From an uncultured Sphingomonadaceae bacterium (GTDB lineage: Bacteria; Pseudomonadota; Alphaproteobacteria; Sphingomonadales; Sphingomonadaceae): a stretch of 64,000 nt of DNA. A model generated the notes under the pieces. It made no database searches. It was not told the DNA's origin and worked only from the letters and a program-made list of their open reading frames with translations. Positions 1 through 9,331 of the stretch are shown here, piece by piece. Numbering within the stretch: position 1 is the first letter of the stretch; each line of letters begins with the position of its first letter. The position numbers and the translations under genes are program-made. Location: NCBI GenBank assembly GCA_947499975.1, contig CANMQE010000003.1, positions 204,914-268,913 on the forward strand, given 5' to 3'.

Positions 1-247
1 TGCGATCACCTATCTGACGCTGGCGGCGCTGCTCGCGCGGGTCCAGTCGGACAGGGGAACGAAGATCTATTTCCTCGTCGTCGCCGTGATCATTTCCATC
101 GGCGTCGGCGTCAGCCGGGTCTATCTCGGCGTTCACTGGCCATCGGATGTACTGGCAGGATGGGCCGTGGGCGCATCATGGGCGCTAATGTTCTGGCTGA
201 TCGCGCGCTGGCTGCAGGACCGGGGCCAGGTGGAACAGGAGAGCTGA
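1..247 (+). CDS. PAP2-family phosphatase, C-terminal part
   Basis: The reading frame is open from base 2 to a TGA at 245-247, so only the last 81 residues lie in the window. Two hydrophobic segments flank the third motif of the PAP2 superfamily, seen as SRVYLGVHWPSDVLAGW: an Arg, then a His and an Asp in the SRxxxxxHxxxD spacing that supplies the catalytic His and its Asp partner. Members are membrane phosphatases acting on lipid phosphates such as undecaprenyl pyrophosphate or phosphatidate, with the active site facing the periplasm. The substrate cannot be told from this fragment. The gene ends 27 bp from the convergent PagL-like gene. Confidence 0.85.
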   Translation, partial: AITYLTLAALLARVQSDRGTKIYFLVVAVIISIGVGVSRVYLGVHWPSDVLAGWAVGASWALMFWLIARWLQDRGQVEQES

Positions 248-274
248 GCCCGCCGCACCGCTCGCCCGCCGTTC

Positions 275-832
275 CTACAGCTTGTAGTTCACCCGCGCGC
301 CGATCATGTCGATGCCAGGGTTCTGCTCGCCATCGAAAATCTGGCCCTGGCTGATGTGCATCCAGTGCGCCTCCAGCGATGCACGATCGGTCAACCTGTA
401 ACCCACGCCGATTTCAGGTTCGAACAACACGCGGCTGCCCAGATCGGTGCGAAAGCCGGTTTCGGGATTCACGCGGAATTCCGGCCCGTCATGCACCACG
501 AGGCCAATGCCGGGCCGCACGTAGACGGGGCCCTTGCCGATGGTCCAGGCGAGGCCAAAGCCTGCGAAGCTGGTGTCACCGGACGTATTGAGATTGCCGA
601 CCAGATAGGGTTCCGGCGAGCCGATGAAATCCAGCGCCTCTATCCCGCCAAATCGCACGCCTGCCGCAATATCGACGGTGCCGCTTTCCGTAGTTTCCAG
701 CGTGAAGGGCGTATCCACGGCGTGGGCATAGACTCCGCCGAACACTTCCTGCGCGCTGGCCGAAACGGGCGCGAGTGCGGATATTGCGGCAAGGGCGGTG
801 GCCGCTGGCAATAGGGAGAAATGTTTCTGCAT
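275..832 (-). CDS. PagL-like acyloxyacyl hydrolase (lipid A 3-O-deacylase family)
   Basis: This 185-residue outer-membrane protein has a signal peptide ending in a VSASA-Q-type cleavage site near residue 28, then alternating short beta strands as in an eight-stranded barrel. The C-terminal block HISQGQIFDGEQNPGID resembles the PagL active site, in which His and Ser sit in an HxS arrangement followed by a Glu about 12 residues on. Here His159 and Ser161 are present, but the residue in the NPGI-D context is Asp175 rather than Glu. PagL removes the 3-O acyl chain from lipid A in the outer membrane. Family assignment is good; activity is inferred. The C terminus ends in a hydrophobic YKL, not the usual Phe. 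Confidence 0.75.
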   Translation of the reverse strand: MQKHFSLLPAATALAAISALAPVSASAQEVFGGVYAHAVDTPFTLETTESGTVDIAAGVRFGGIEALDFIGSPEPYLVGNLNTSGDTSFAGFGLAWTIGKGPVYVRPGIGLVVHDGPEFRVNPETGFRTDLGSRVLFEPEIGVGYRLTDRASLEAHWMHISQGQIFDGEQNPGIDMIGARVNYKL

Positions 833-922
833 GGCGATGGTGTGGCACCGGCCAGCTTTCGATTTGCTGACCGGCGCAACTCACGCCCCCATCGCGTGCA
901 GCGGCAATGCCGCGCCGCGTTC

Positions 923-1531
923 TTATAGCGTCTTCAGGTAATTGATGATCGACTGCGTCTGCGCTGCATCCGTACCCGGATCAGGCATGGAGCCGCCGGG
1001 CACCACCGCATTGGGATCGAGGATGTAGCGACGCAGGTTCGCCTCGGTCCAGGTGATATTGGTGGATTGCATGGCCTGGCTGTAGTTCGCGCCGGAAACG
1101 CTGCCGGCCTTGCGGCCCACCACGCCTGCCAGCGTCGGGCCGATATTGTTCTCGCCACGCTCTACCGAGTGGCAGACGCCGCAAGTGGTGAAAGCCGCCG
1201 GCGGGTCCATGCTGGCAACGCGCGTGGCAGAAGGGGTCGGTGTGGGCGTGGGAGAAGGTCGCGCGCTTGCGCTGGCAACAGGCTCCGGCGCATCGTCGGC
1301 ATCTGCAGCCGCACCATCCTCGTCGTCTCCGGCGACATCGGCGCCCTCGGCCTCTTCGCCATCGGTTTCGCTGGCCAGGGTATCGCCGTCCGGTTCTGCG
1401 GTGATGACCTCCTCTACAGGAGAAGGATCGTCGGCTTCGCCATCGTCCGCCCCGCCGCCGCATGCGGATAGTGCCAGGGCCAGCGCAATGGCGGGCGCAG
1501 TGGTGGTGGCGAGTGAAAGCTGGTTACGCAT
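923..1531 (-). CDS. Lipoprotein cytochrome c (class I, single haem)
   Basis: The 202-residue product starts at the ATG at 1531, which has GGAAGGA six bases upstream; an upstream TTG at 1558 is possible but lacks this signal. A signal peptide ends in a lipobox with Cys24. A long acidic linker and a Pro/Thr-rich stretch (about residues 30-108) follow, then a class I cytochrome c domain with the haem motif CGVCH (Cys117, Cys120, His121) and a likely axial Met182 in GGSMPDPG. It is probably tethered to a membrane facing the periplasm and carries electrons. The domain resembles small cytochrome c2/c-552 types. The gene is divergent from the MATE exporter. Confidence 0.88.
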   Translation of the reverse strand: MRNQLSLATTTAPAIALALALSACGGGADDGEADDPSPVEEVITAEPDGDTLASETDGEEAEGADVAGDDEDGAAADADDAPEPVASASARPSPTPTPTPSATRVASMDPPAAFTTCGVCHSVERGENNIGPTLAGVVGRKAGSVSGANYSQAMQSTNITWTEANLRRYILDPNAVVPGGSMPDPGTDAAQTQSIINYLKTL

Positions 1532-1690
1532 GAGATCCTTCCCAAGAAACTTTGACAATGTCCTTTAGTCGCGAAGCGTCACTTTCGGCAAGCCTTGATC
1601 CTTGCTCGTGGTCCGCCGCTTTTAATTGCGCCGTTATCGTCAGCGGGGGTTCCCTGCCGGGGTGCGCGCGCCTATCCGGTCCGGCTGCTG

Positions 1691-3103
1691 ATGCGACCTG
1701 TTGCCCACCCACCCACACCCGGCTGGAAAGCCGAAGGCATTGCAACGCTGCAGATCGCGGCGCCGCTGGCGCTTGCCAACGTGCTGCAGATGCTGACCTA
1801 TGCGATCGACGTGATGTTCATCGCGCGGCTGGGGCCGGACGAGCTTGCTGCATCGGCGCTGGCGGTGGCCCTGTTCGGCCTCGTGCTGTGGTCGCTACAG
1901 AGCCTGACCGGAGCGGTTTCGCCCATCATGGCGGCGGAACTGGGTGCGCGGGCACCCGCGCTTCGCCCCGTTCGCCGCGCGGTGCGCATGGCACTGTGGC
2001 TCAGCCTGCTGGTGTCCGTCGCCGCGATAGGAATATGCCTGCTGATCGGCCCGCTGATGCAGGCCACCGGCCAGCAGCCGCGCATCGCCGCGCTCGCCAC
2101 CGATTACATGTGGGTGCTGGTATGGTCCTGCCCGCTGATGATCGTTGCCGGAGTGCAGCGCAACTTCGTCGCCACGCTTGGGCGTCCGGTGTTCGCCACG
2201 GTCATCACCGCGCTCGGCATCGGCGTGAATGCGCTGGGCAATTACGCCTTCATCTTCGGCAACCTGGGCGCGCCGGAGATGGGATTGCCGGGTGCAGGCG
2301 TCGCCACCTTCATTACCTCCATTGCGATCGTGGCCATGTATGCGGCGGCCATCCGGCTCGATCCGCGGCTCCACCGCTATCACATCATGGGCTTCTTCTG
2401 GCGACCGGACTGGGCGCGGCTGGCAGAACTGGTGCGCATCGGCACGCCGATTGCCGTCACCGTGCTGGCGGAGGCGGGCGTGTTCGGCGCGGCGGCGTTC
2501 CTGATGGGACGTGTGGGCGGGCTGGAACTGGCAGCGCACACCGTGGCGCTGAACCTTGCCGCATTCGCGTTCCAGGTTCCGTTCGGTGTGGGCCAGGCCG
2601 CCACCATCCGCGTGGGCTATTTCTATGGTTCGCGCGATCCTGACGGGATGGGCCGCGCAGGATGGACGGGCGTGGTGCTGGGCACCGGCTTCATGGTGCT
2701 GACGGCAGGCGCGATGGTGGCCATGCCGGAGGCGATGCTGGCGCTGTATGTCGATCCCACCGATCCCGCCAATGCCCAGCTGACGGTGATTGCCACGGGC
2801 TTCCTGGCGATTGCCGCCGCCTTCCAGCTTTCGGACGGGGTGCAGGCGGTGGCCGCAGGCGCGCTGCGGGGGCTGAAGGACACGCGCGTGCCGATGTGGA
2901 TCGCGATCTTTTCCTACTGGGTGCCGGGCTTCGGCCTGGCTGCTGGCCTTGGCCTGGCAACGCCGCTGGGCGGGGACGGCGTTTGGATCGGCCTTGCCAC
3001 CGGCCTCACCTTTGCAGCCGTCCTGCTGCTGTGGCGCTGGCACGCGAGAGAGCGACTGGGGCTGACCCTGCGGGCGAGGCCGGCGGCATTGCCGGCAAGC
3101 TAG
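1691..3103 (+). CDS. MATE family efflux transporter
   Basis: This 470-residue integral membrane protein has about twelve hydrophobic segments arranged as two homologous halves, typical in length for the MATE (NorM/DinF) family. Family-like stretches include ALANVLQMLTYAIDVMFIARLG near the start and PFGVGQAATIRVGYFYG in the second half. MATE proteins export cationic drugs or metabolites in exchange for Na+ or H+ across the inner membrane. The frame is open upstream to an ATG at 1595, but the conserved region begins just after the ATG at 1691, so I chose that; neither start has a strong ribosome binding site. The substrate is unknown. Confidence 0.88.
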   Translation: MRPVAHPPTPGWKAEGIATLQIAAPLALANVLQMLTYAIDVMFIARLGPDELAASALAVALFGLVLWSLQSLTGAVSPIMAAELGARAPALRPVRRAVRMALWLSLLVSVAAIGICLLIGPLMQATGQQPRIAALATDYMWVLVWSCPLMIVAGVQRNFVATLGRPVFATVITALGIGVNALGNYAFIFGNLGAPEMGLPGAGVATFITSIAIVAMYAAAIRLDPRLHRYHIMGFFWRPDWARLAELVRIGTPIAVTVLAEAGVFGAAAFLMGRVGGLELAAHTVALNLAAFAFQVPFGVGQAATIRVGYFYGSRDPDGMGRAGWTGVVLGTGFMVLTAGAMVAMPEAMLALYVDPTDPANAQLTVIATGFLAIAAAFQLSDGVQAVAAGALRGLKDTRVPMWIAIFSYWVPGFGLAAGLGLATPLGGDGVWIGLATGLTFAAVLLLWRWHARERLGLTLRARPAALPAS

Positions 3104-3231
3104 GCCGTTCGCCGCGCTGCCCTTGCGCAAGCGATAAGCGATCCCATCTGCTGAACGGCCCGGCGCGAACCGCAAATTTTTCTGTCTCCCGCCCATTGAC
3201 TCCATATGAATGCGCACCCAAATGCGGCGCG

Positions 3232-3258
3232 CTGGCACTCTCGGTCGGAGAGTGCCAA
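3232..3258 (+). promoter_or_regulatory. CIRCE operator of groES-groEL
   Basis: Arms CTGGCACTC (3232-3240) and GAGTGCCAA (3250-3258) flank a 9-base spacer, an 8-of-9 match as inverted repeat and close to the CIRCE consensus TTAGCACTC-N9-GAGTGCTAA. It lies 35 bp before the groES start. CIRCE is bound by the repressor HrcA, whose folding depends on GroEL, so this predicts heat-shock feedback control of the operon. A TTGACT at 3196-3201 could be the -35 element, but I see no convincing -10. hrcA itself is not in the window. Confidence 0.9.
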
Positions 3259-3293
3259 TCGTAACAACACTCATTATGGAAGAGGTCATCAAT

Positions 3294-3581
3294 ATGGCAT
3301 TCCGTCCGCTGCACGACCGCGTACTGGTCCGCCGCCTAGAGGCCGAAGAAAAGACGGCCGGTGGCATCATCATCCCCGATAGCGCCAAGGAAAAGCCGAG
3401 CGAAGGCGAAATCGTCTCCGTTGGCGAAGGCACGCGCGACGATTCCGGCAACCGCGTCGCTCTCGACGTCAAGGCCGGCGACCGCGTATTGTTCGGCAAA
3501 TGGTCCGGCACCGAGGTCAAGATCGACGGTGAAGACCTGATCATCATGAAGGAAAGCGACATCATGGGTGTGCTGGGCTGA
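3294..3581 (+). CDS. groES: Co-chaperonin GroES
   Basis: This 95-residue protein has the full GroES length and sequence, from [16 protein letters not shown] through the mobile loop around [21 protein letters not shown] to the C-terminal [14 protein letters not shown]. It forms the heptameric lid of the GroEL folding chamber in the cytoplasm. The frame is open further upstream, but the ATG at 3294 matches the family start and is preceded by GAAGAGG. It lies 60 bp ahead of groEL in the usual operon and just downstream of a CIRCE operator, so heat-shock repression by HrcA is expected. Confidence 0.98.
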   Translation: MAFRPLHDRVLVRRLEAEEKTAGGIIIPDSAKEKPSEGEIVSVGEGTRDDSGNRVALDVKAGDRVLFGKWSGTEVKIDGEDLIIMKESDIMGVLG

Positions 3582-3623
3582 TTGCCCACCCCATTCGATA
3601 ACGCTGATCCATCACAACAGTAA

Positions 3624-5294
<1,671 letters not shown>

Positions 5295-5328
5295 GCCCGC
5301 GCTAACCGTCTTACAGACGCACAAGAAC

Positions 5329-5366
5329 GGGGCCGGAGAGAGCGATCTCTCCGGCCCCTTTTCTTT
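5329..5366 (+). terminator. Rho-independent terminator of groESL
   Basis: A perfect 13-bp inverted repeat (5329-5341 and 5346-5358) closes a GCGA tetraloop and is followed at once by TTTTCTTT (5359-5366). It begins 34 bp after the groEL stop codon. Confidence 0.93.
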
Positions 5367-5495
5367 GCCGTATAGCCTGCTGCCAAGAGGCTTTTTGCAT
5401 CCCTGCGGTGAAGGACCGGGCGTTCGGCATCTGCTGACCGTTCAGATCACGCACCAACGGCACGTCCAGTTGCAAACGGAAAAGGCCGAGGGCGG

Positions 5496-7814
5496 TTATC
5501 CGCCGATCCGGCTGCCTTCGACCTCTTGCAGAACCTCTTCGCTCCATGTGACCGGATATTGCGTCTGCGGGTTGAACACGCCGCCCTGATAGCTTGCCGC
5601 TTCCGCTGCGGCGATCTCCGCGGCGGTCAGGTGCTCACTGGGCTCCAGTGCGAACACGTCGATCCCGCGCACGATCTCGGTGGCGTAGATGCGGCCGTTG
5701 TACCAATAGGCAGACCAGTATCCGCCAGTGACGAGCTGATCGTCATCCACCGGTCCACGATCGAAATAGGCGATTTCGAACGGGTTGGCGGGATCGGTGA
5801 AGTCGATCACCGAGATACCGCCCTGATACCATGCCTGCACGAAGATGTTGCGTCCCGGCACGGGAATGATGGAACCGTTGTGCGCCACGCAGTTCTCTGT
5901 TTCGCCTTGTGGGGCGGGCAGTTTGAAGCTGCCGCGATACACCAGTTCGCCATCCTCGATCGCATAGAACGCATTCGCGCCCCAGTTGCGCGGATCGGTG
6001 GCCTGGCAACGCGGACGTCCGCCGCCGCCCCACTCGTCGGTGAACAGCACGATGTCGCCGGTGTTGTTGAACGTGGCGGAGTGCCAGTAGGCAAAGCCGG
6101 GATCCACCACCTCGTCCTTGCGCACGGGGTTCAGTGGATCGGAAATGTCGAAGATGATGCCATTGCCCGAACACGCGCCTGCCGCCAGGTCCAGGCTGGG
6201 GAACACGGTAATGTCATGGCACTGGTCCGTACGCCGGGTGTCCTGCGTTTCCTCACCATGATCGCCGCCCAGCCACAGGCCCGCCAGCCGACCGGTGTCG
6301 GCATCCGCGAACACGCGCGGGCTGGATACGATGCGCGCCAGCGCGGGGTTGGCGAGCGGGATCTCGATCACGTCGATGCTGAACAAGGCGGTGCGTTCGT
6401 CTCCCGGCACATCGCCGATGCAGAACTCCAGTTCCTCCTGCTCTCGCACGGAGCCGGTGCCCGAGTTGTAGACGATCAGGCTATCATCGGTGCGCTCCAC
6501 GATGGAGTGCGTGTGACTGCCGCGGCAGGTCTGCACCTGGCCGACCTGGCGCGGGCGCGCGATGTCGGAAATGTCGAAGATGCGCAGGCCGCGGAAACGG
6601 TCTTCGCTCACGCGGTCGGTCACGCCTTCCAGCCCGCAATCGGTGCGACCACGGGTTTCCTCCACGCTCATGATCAGGAGGTCGCCCGCGATGGAAACAT
6701 CGCCCTGCCCGCCGGGACACACGACCGAGCTGACCAGCTGCGGCACGCCGTCCGCGCCAAGGCGATAGGCGTTGAAGCCGTGATAATTGCCTGCCACCAT
6801 CAGATCGCCCGCAAAGGCGAGATCGGTGTTGGAGAAGCTGAGCATTCCGCCGCGCTGGGCGTAGCGACGCTCCGCCTCCTCCGCATCGGGATCGCGCATG
6901 GCAGCAGCGGCCATCGCGCCGTGGTTTTCATGATCGGCGTGTTCTGCGGCCGGGGTTTCGGCATCCGCGTCGGTCTCGCCGTCTTCGTTTTCGTCATCGA
7001 GGATTTCGGGGCGCAGTCCGCCGGGGTTCTCCGGATCGAAGAAGCCTGCAGGCTTGCGCAGGAACGACACGTGTCGAAGATTGCTGATGGCTTCTTCGGC
7101 ATCGAACACGCCAGCCGCCAGCGTGGCGCGCGGATCGTCGGAAAGGCTGGCGAGGAAGGCGTTCATCCGCTCGATCTCGGCATTCTGGTCATTCACCACC
7201 TCGCTGGTGAATTCATACATCACCGGGTCGGCCGCCGTGCCGCGCTGGTTGTGCAGTTCTTCCACCATGGTGATCGCGCCCTGGTGATGGCGCACCATCA
7301 GTTCGAGAAACAGGCGATCAAAATTGGTGCCGCGCGCTTCTGCCAATGCGGCCATCTGCTCGGCCGTGGCCATGCCCGTCATGCCTGAATGCGCGGCGTG
7401 TCCCATGCCGGCCATTTCCGTCAGCTCGCTGCGATCGGAAAGCCAGCCGCGCATGAACTCGATCTCGTCTTCCTGCGAGGCATCGATCCGGCCCGCCACT
7501 GCCAGGATCTCAGGCGTGTTGGTGCGATCCTCCACCAGCGCCGCCATGTCGACTGCCTGCTGGTGGTGCACGATCATCCCTTGCATGAAGGCAACGTCCG
7601 CCGGGGAATAGCTGTTGCGCGCCAGGCGCAGCGCCTCTTCTTCGCTCAGGTCACGCGGGTCCGCGCCCACGGGGCCGGGCTGCACGATGGTAACGTCCTG
7701 CGCGGATACGTTGGCAGCGCTGGCCAAAAGCATGGCAGCAAGGGAAGCCCCCGCCGCATGGCGGAGGACGGTGTGGCGCTTTGTCATGTGTTGCGATCCC
7801 GGTATTGCTTTCAT
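5496..7814 (-). CDS. Secreted DUF305-LVIVD beta-propeller fusion protein
   Basis: This 772-residue secreted protein has a signal peptide ending near NVSAQD (residue 39). Residues about 60-225 form a DUF305 domain with its two HH motifs, IVHHQQAVDMA (His83-His84) and VRHHQGAITMVEE (His176-His177), which likely bind metal. An acidic, His-containing linker (about 265-310) leads to a large repeat region (about 320-735) with LVIVD-type propeller signatures such as LRIFDISDIARPRQVG, IIFDISDPLNPVRK and ISVIDFTDPANPFEIAYF. Several paired Cys suggest periplasmic disulfides. The start at 7814 has AAAGG upstream; Met10 at 7787 is an alternative. DUF305 proteins often go with copper or metal handling, but the role here is unknown. 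Confidence 0.85.
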   Translation of the reverse strand: MKAIPGSQHMTKRHTVLRHAAGASLAAMLLASAANVSAQDVTIVQPGPVGADPRDLSEEEALRLARNSYSPADVAFMQGMIVHHQQAVDMAALVEDRTNTPEILAVAGRIDASQEDEIEFMRGWLSDRSELTEMAGMGHAAHSGMTGMATAEQMAALAEARGTNFDRLFLELMVRHHQGAITMVEELHNQRGTAADPVMYEFTSEVVNDQNAEIERMNAFLASLSDDPRATLAAGVFDAEEAISNLRHVSFLRKPAGFFDPENPGGLRPEILDDENEDGETDADAETPAAEHADHENHGAMAAAAMRDPDAEEAERRYAQRGGMLSFSNTDLAFAGDLMVAGNYHGFNAYRLGADGVPQLVSSVVCPGGQGDVSIAGDLLIMSVEETRGRTDCGLEGVTDRVSEDRFRGLRIFDISDIARPRQVGQVQTCRGSHTHSIVERTDDSLIVYNSGTGSVREQEELEFCIGDVPGDERTALFSIDVIEIPLANPALARIVSSPRVFADADTGRLAGLWLGGDHGEETQDTRRTDQCHDITVFPSLDLAAGACSGNGIIFDISDPLNPVRKDEVVDPGFAYWHSATFNNTGDIVLFTDEWGGGGRPRCQATDPRNWGANAFYAIEDGELVYRGSFKLPAPQGETENCVAHNGSIIPVPGRNIFVQAWYQGGISVIDFTDPANPFEIAYFDRGPVDDDQLVTGGYWSAYWYNGRIYATEIVRGIDVFALEPSEHLTAAEIAAAEAASYQGGVFNPQTQYPVTWSEEVLQEVEGSRIGG

Positions 7815-7935
7815 CTGATACCTTTAGGAGCGTGAAACGCCCTGCGCGTCAAGCCGTTGCCTCTCTCCGGCGGGTTGCTTGCTAGCGGTGCATACGAGGA
7901 GTAGCCTCCTCCTCCAGAGGAAGAGGGGGAATGAA

Positions 7936-8733
7936 ATGGCCTTACGCTCGATCATTTGCGCCGGTGTGCTGCTGGCAGGGCTGGGCGGCTGCAGCAGCGA
8001 GGCTCCGCCAGAAGAAACCGCTTCCGAAGGATACACCGCACAGCAATACATGCAGTCCGTAAACGACATCGCGCGGATGGACGATCGCCAGTATGACGAG
8101 ACGCGAAGGCCCGGCGAACTGCTGGCCTTTGCCCAGATCGACAAGGGCGACGTGGTGGGCGATTACATCATGGGCGGCGGCTATATCACCCGCCTGCTGG
8201 CCATGGCCGTAGGCGCAAATGGCAAGGTCTACGCATTCCAGCCCGAGGAATTCATCGGCTTCCGCCCCGAATACGCCGGGGAGCAGGACGCAGCCGTTGC
8301 GCCCTATTCCGATGATGATGGCAACCCGACGCGCGTATTCCCGCTGCGCGGCCCCATCGCCCAGCCCGGCTGGCCGGAGCCGCTGGACACCATCATCACG
8401 GTAACGAATTTCCATGACCTGTTTATCGCGCAAATGCCCGAAGGCACGGCCGACGCCGCTTCGCAGATGCTGTTCGATGCCCTGAAACCGGGCGGTTCGC
8501 TTGTCGTGGTAGATCACCTTGCCGCCGAGGGTAGCGGCGCGGAGGCGGCAGATACGTTGCACCGGATGGACAGGCAGCTGGCGCTCGACACTCTGACCGG
8601 CGCAGGCTTCGCGCTGGAGGAGGAGGCGGACCTGTATTCCCGCCCCGACGATCCGCGCGATGCCAATGTTTTCGACGATTCCATTCGCGGCCAGACGGAT
8701 CAGTTCGCGTGGCGTCTTCGCAAGCCCGGCTGA
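7936..8733 (+). CDS. Lipoprotein with class I SAM-methyltransferase-like fold
   Basis: The 265-residue product starts at the ATG at 7936 behind AGGGGG. A signal peptide ends in a lipobox LAGLGGC, which predicts lipid anchoring outside the cytoplasm. The rest resembles the predicted methyltransferase family COG4798: IDKGDVVGDYIMGGGYITRLLA stands where the SAM-binding glycine loop lies, then GKVYAFQPEEF, and LKPGGSLVVVDH, the typical post-motif of class I methyltransferases. Since SAM is cytoplasmic, an exported methyltransferase fold may bind another ligand or have lost catalysis. The gene is divergent from the DUF305 fusion gene. Function unknown. Confidence 0.8.
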   Translation: MALRSIICAGVLLAGLGGCSSEAPPEETASEGYTAQQYMQSVNDIARMDDRQYDETRRPGELLAFAQIDKGDVVGDYIMGGGYITRLLAMAVGANGKVYAFQPEEFIGFRPEYAGEQDAAVAPYSDDDGNPTRVFPLRGPIAQPGWPEPLDTIITVTNFHDLFIAQMPEGTADAASQMLFDALKPGGSLVVVDHLAAEGSGAEAADTLHRMDRQLALDTLTGAGFALEEEADLYSRPDDPRDANVFDDSIRGQTDQFAWRLRKPG

Positions 8734-8806
8734 GGGCGATTTTCCGGCACGTTTCCGCGCCCTGCCCGTTGGTATCACTCAACATCAATTGCAGGAGAGC
8801 AAAGCT

Positions 8807-9214
8807 ATGAAAGTCCCGCACAAGGCCCATGTCGCACTCGTGGATGGGGAGCGATTCGTGCTGTTGCGCAATGATGGACAGATCTTCGAACCGAAGCTTT
8901 CGAAGGTCGCCGAACCCGATCTGGAAGCGACGAATTTCAGCGCGGGCGTGAAGCATCAGGATGATGCCGGCCAGATGGCGGGTAATACCGATCTGAACGA
9001 ACTGGCGCATGCCGCCGCCGCCACCGAATGGCTGAATGCCAAGGCGATTGCCGGCGAGTTCGACGAGTTGATGGTCGTCGCCGATCCCAAGACGCTGGGC
9101 GAGATGCGCCGCCACTATCACGTGGAGCTGGAAAAGCGGCTGGTGGGTGAAGTGGACAAGGCCCTGACGCATGAGCCGCTGGAAAAGATCGGGAAGGTTC
9201 TGGCCAACGCCTGA
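8807..9214 (+). CDS. Host attachment family protein (baeRF-like)
   Basis: This 135-residue soluble protein matches the family once named 'protein required for attachment to host cells' (Pfam host_attach), related to the archaeal release-factor-like baeRF fold. Typical segments are HKAHVALVDGERFVLLRNDG at the start and FDELMVVADPKTLGEMRRHYH in the second half, with VDKALTHEPLEKIGKVLA near the end. No signal peptide is seen, so it is cytoplasmic. The ATG at 8807 has CAGGAGAG upstream. The biochemical role is not established. It is followed by a UUCG hairpin terminator. Confidence 0.85.
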   Translation: MKVPHKAHVALVDGERFVLLRNDGQIFEPKLSKVAEPDLEATNFSAGVKHQDDAGQMAGNTDLNELAHAAAATEWLNAKAIAGEFDELMVVADPKTLGEMRRHYHVELEKRLVGEVDKALTHEPLEKIGKVLANA

Positions 9215-9259
9215 TCTGGGCAAAATCCCCCTGAAAAGCGCGAGTTCAACTCGCACTGT

Positions 9260-9300
9260 CGCCATTTCCGCGCGATTCGTCGCGCGGAGTGGCGTTTCGT
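9260..9300 (+). terminator. UUCG-loop hairpin, likely terminator
   Basis: An 8-bp stem CCGCGCGA / TCGCGCGG (9268-9275 and 9280-9287) closes a TTCG tetraloop. An outer CGCCA / TGGCG pair (9260-9264, 9290-9294) extends it, and TTTCGT follows. The U-tract is short, so strength is uncertain. It lies 46 bp after the host-attachment gene. Confidence 0.6.
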
Positions 9301-9331
9301 ATTGCGATTAAGGATTTGCTAAGCACGATTC

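Noticed and set aside
3103..3160. Terminator after the MATE gene (GGCCGTTC / GAACGGCC)
   Set aside because: The 8-bp arms are 42 bases apart and lack an adjacent U-tract, so a working terminator is doubtful.
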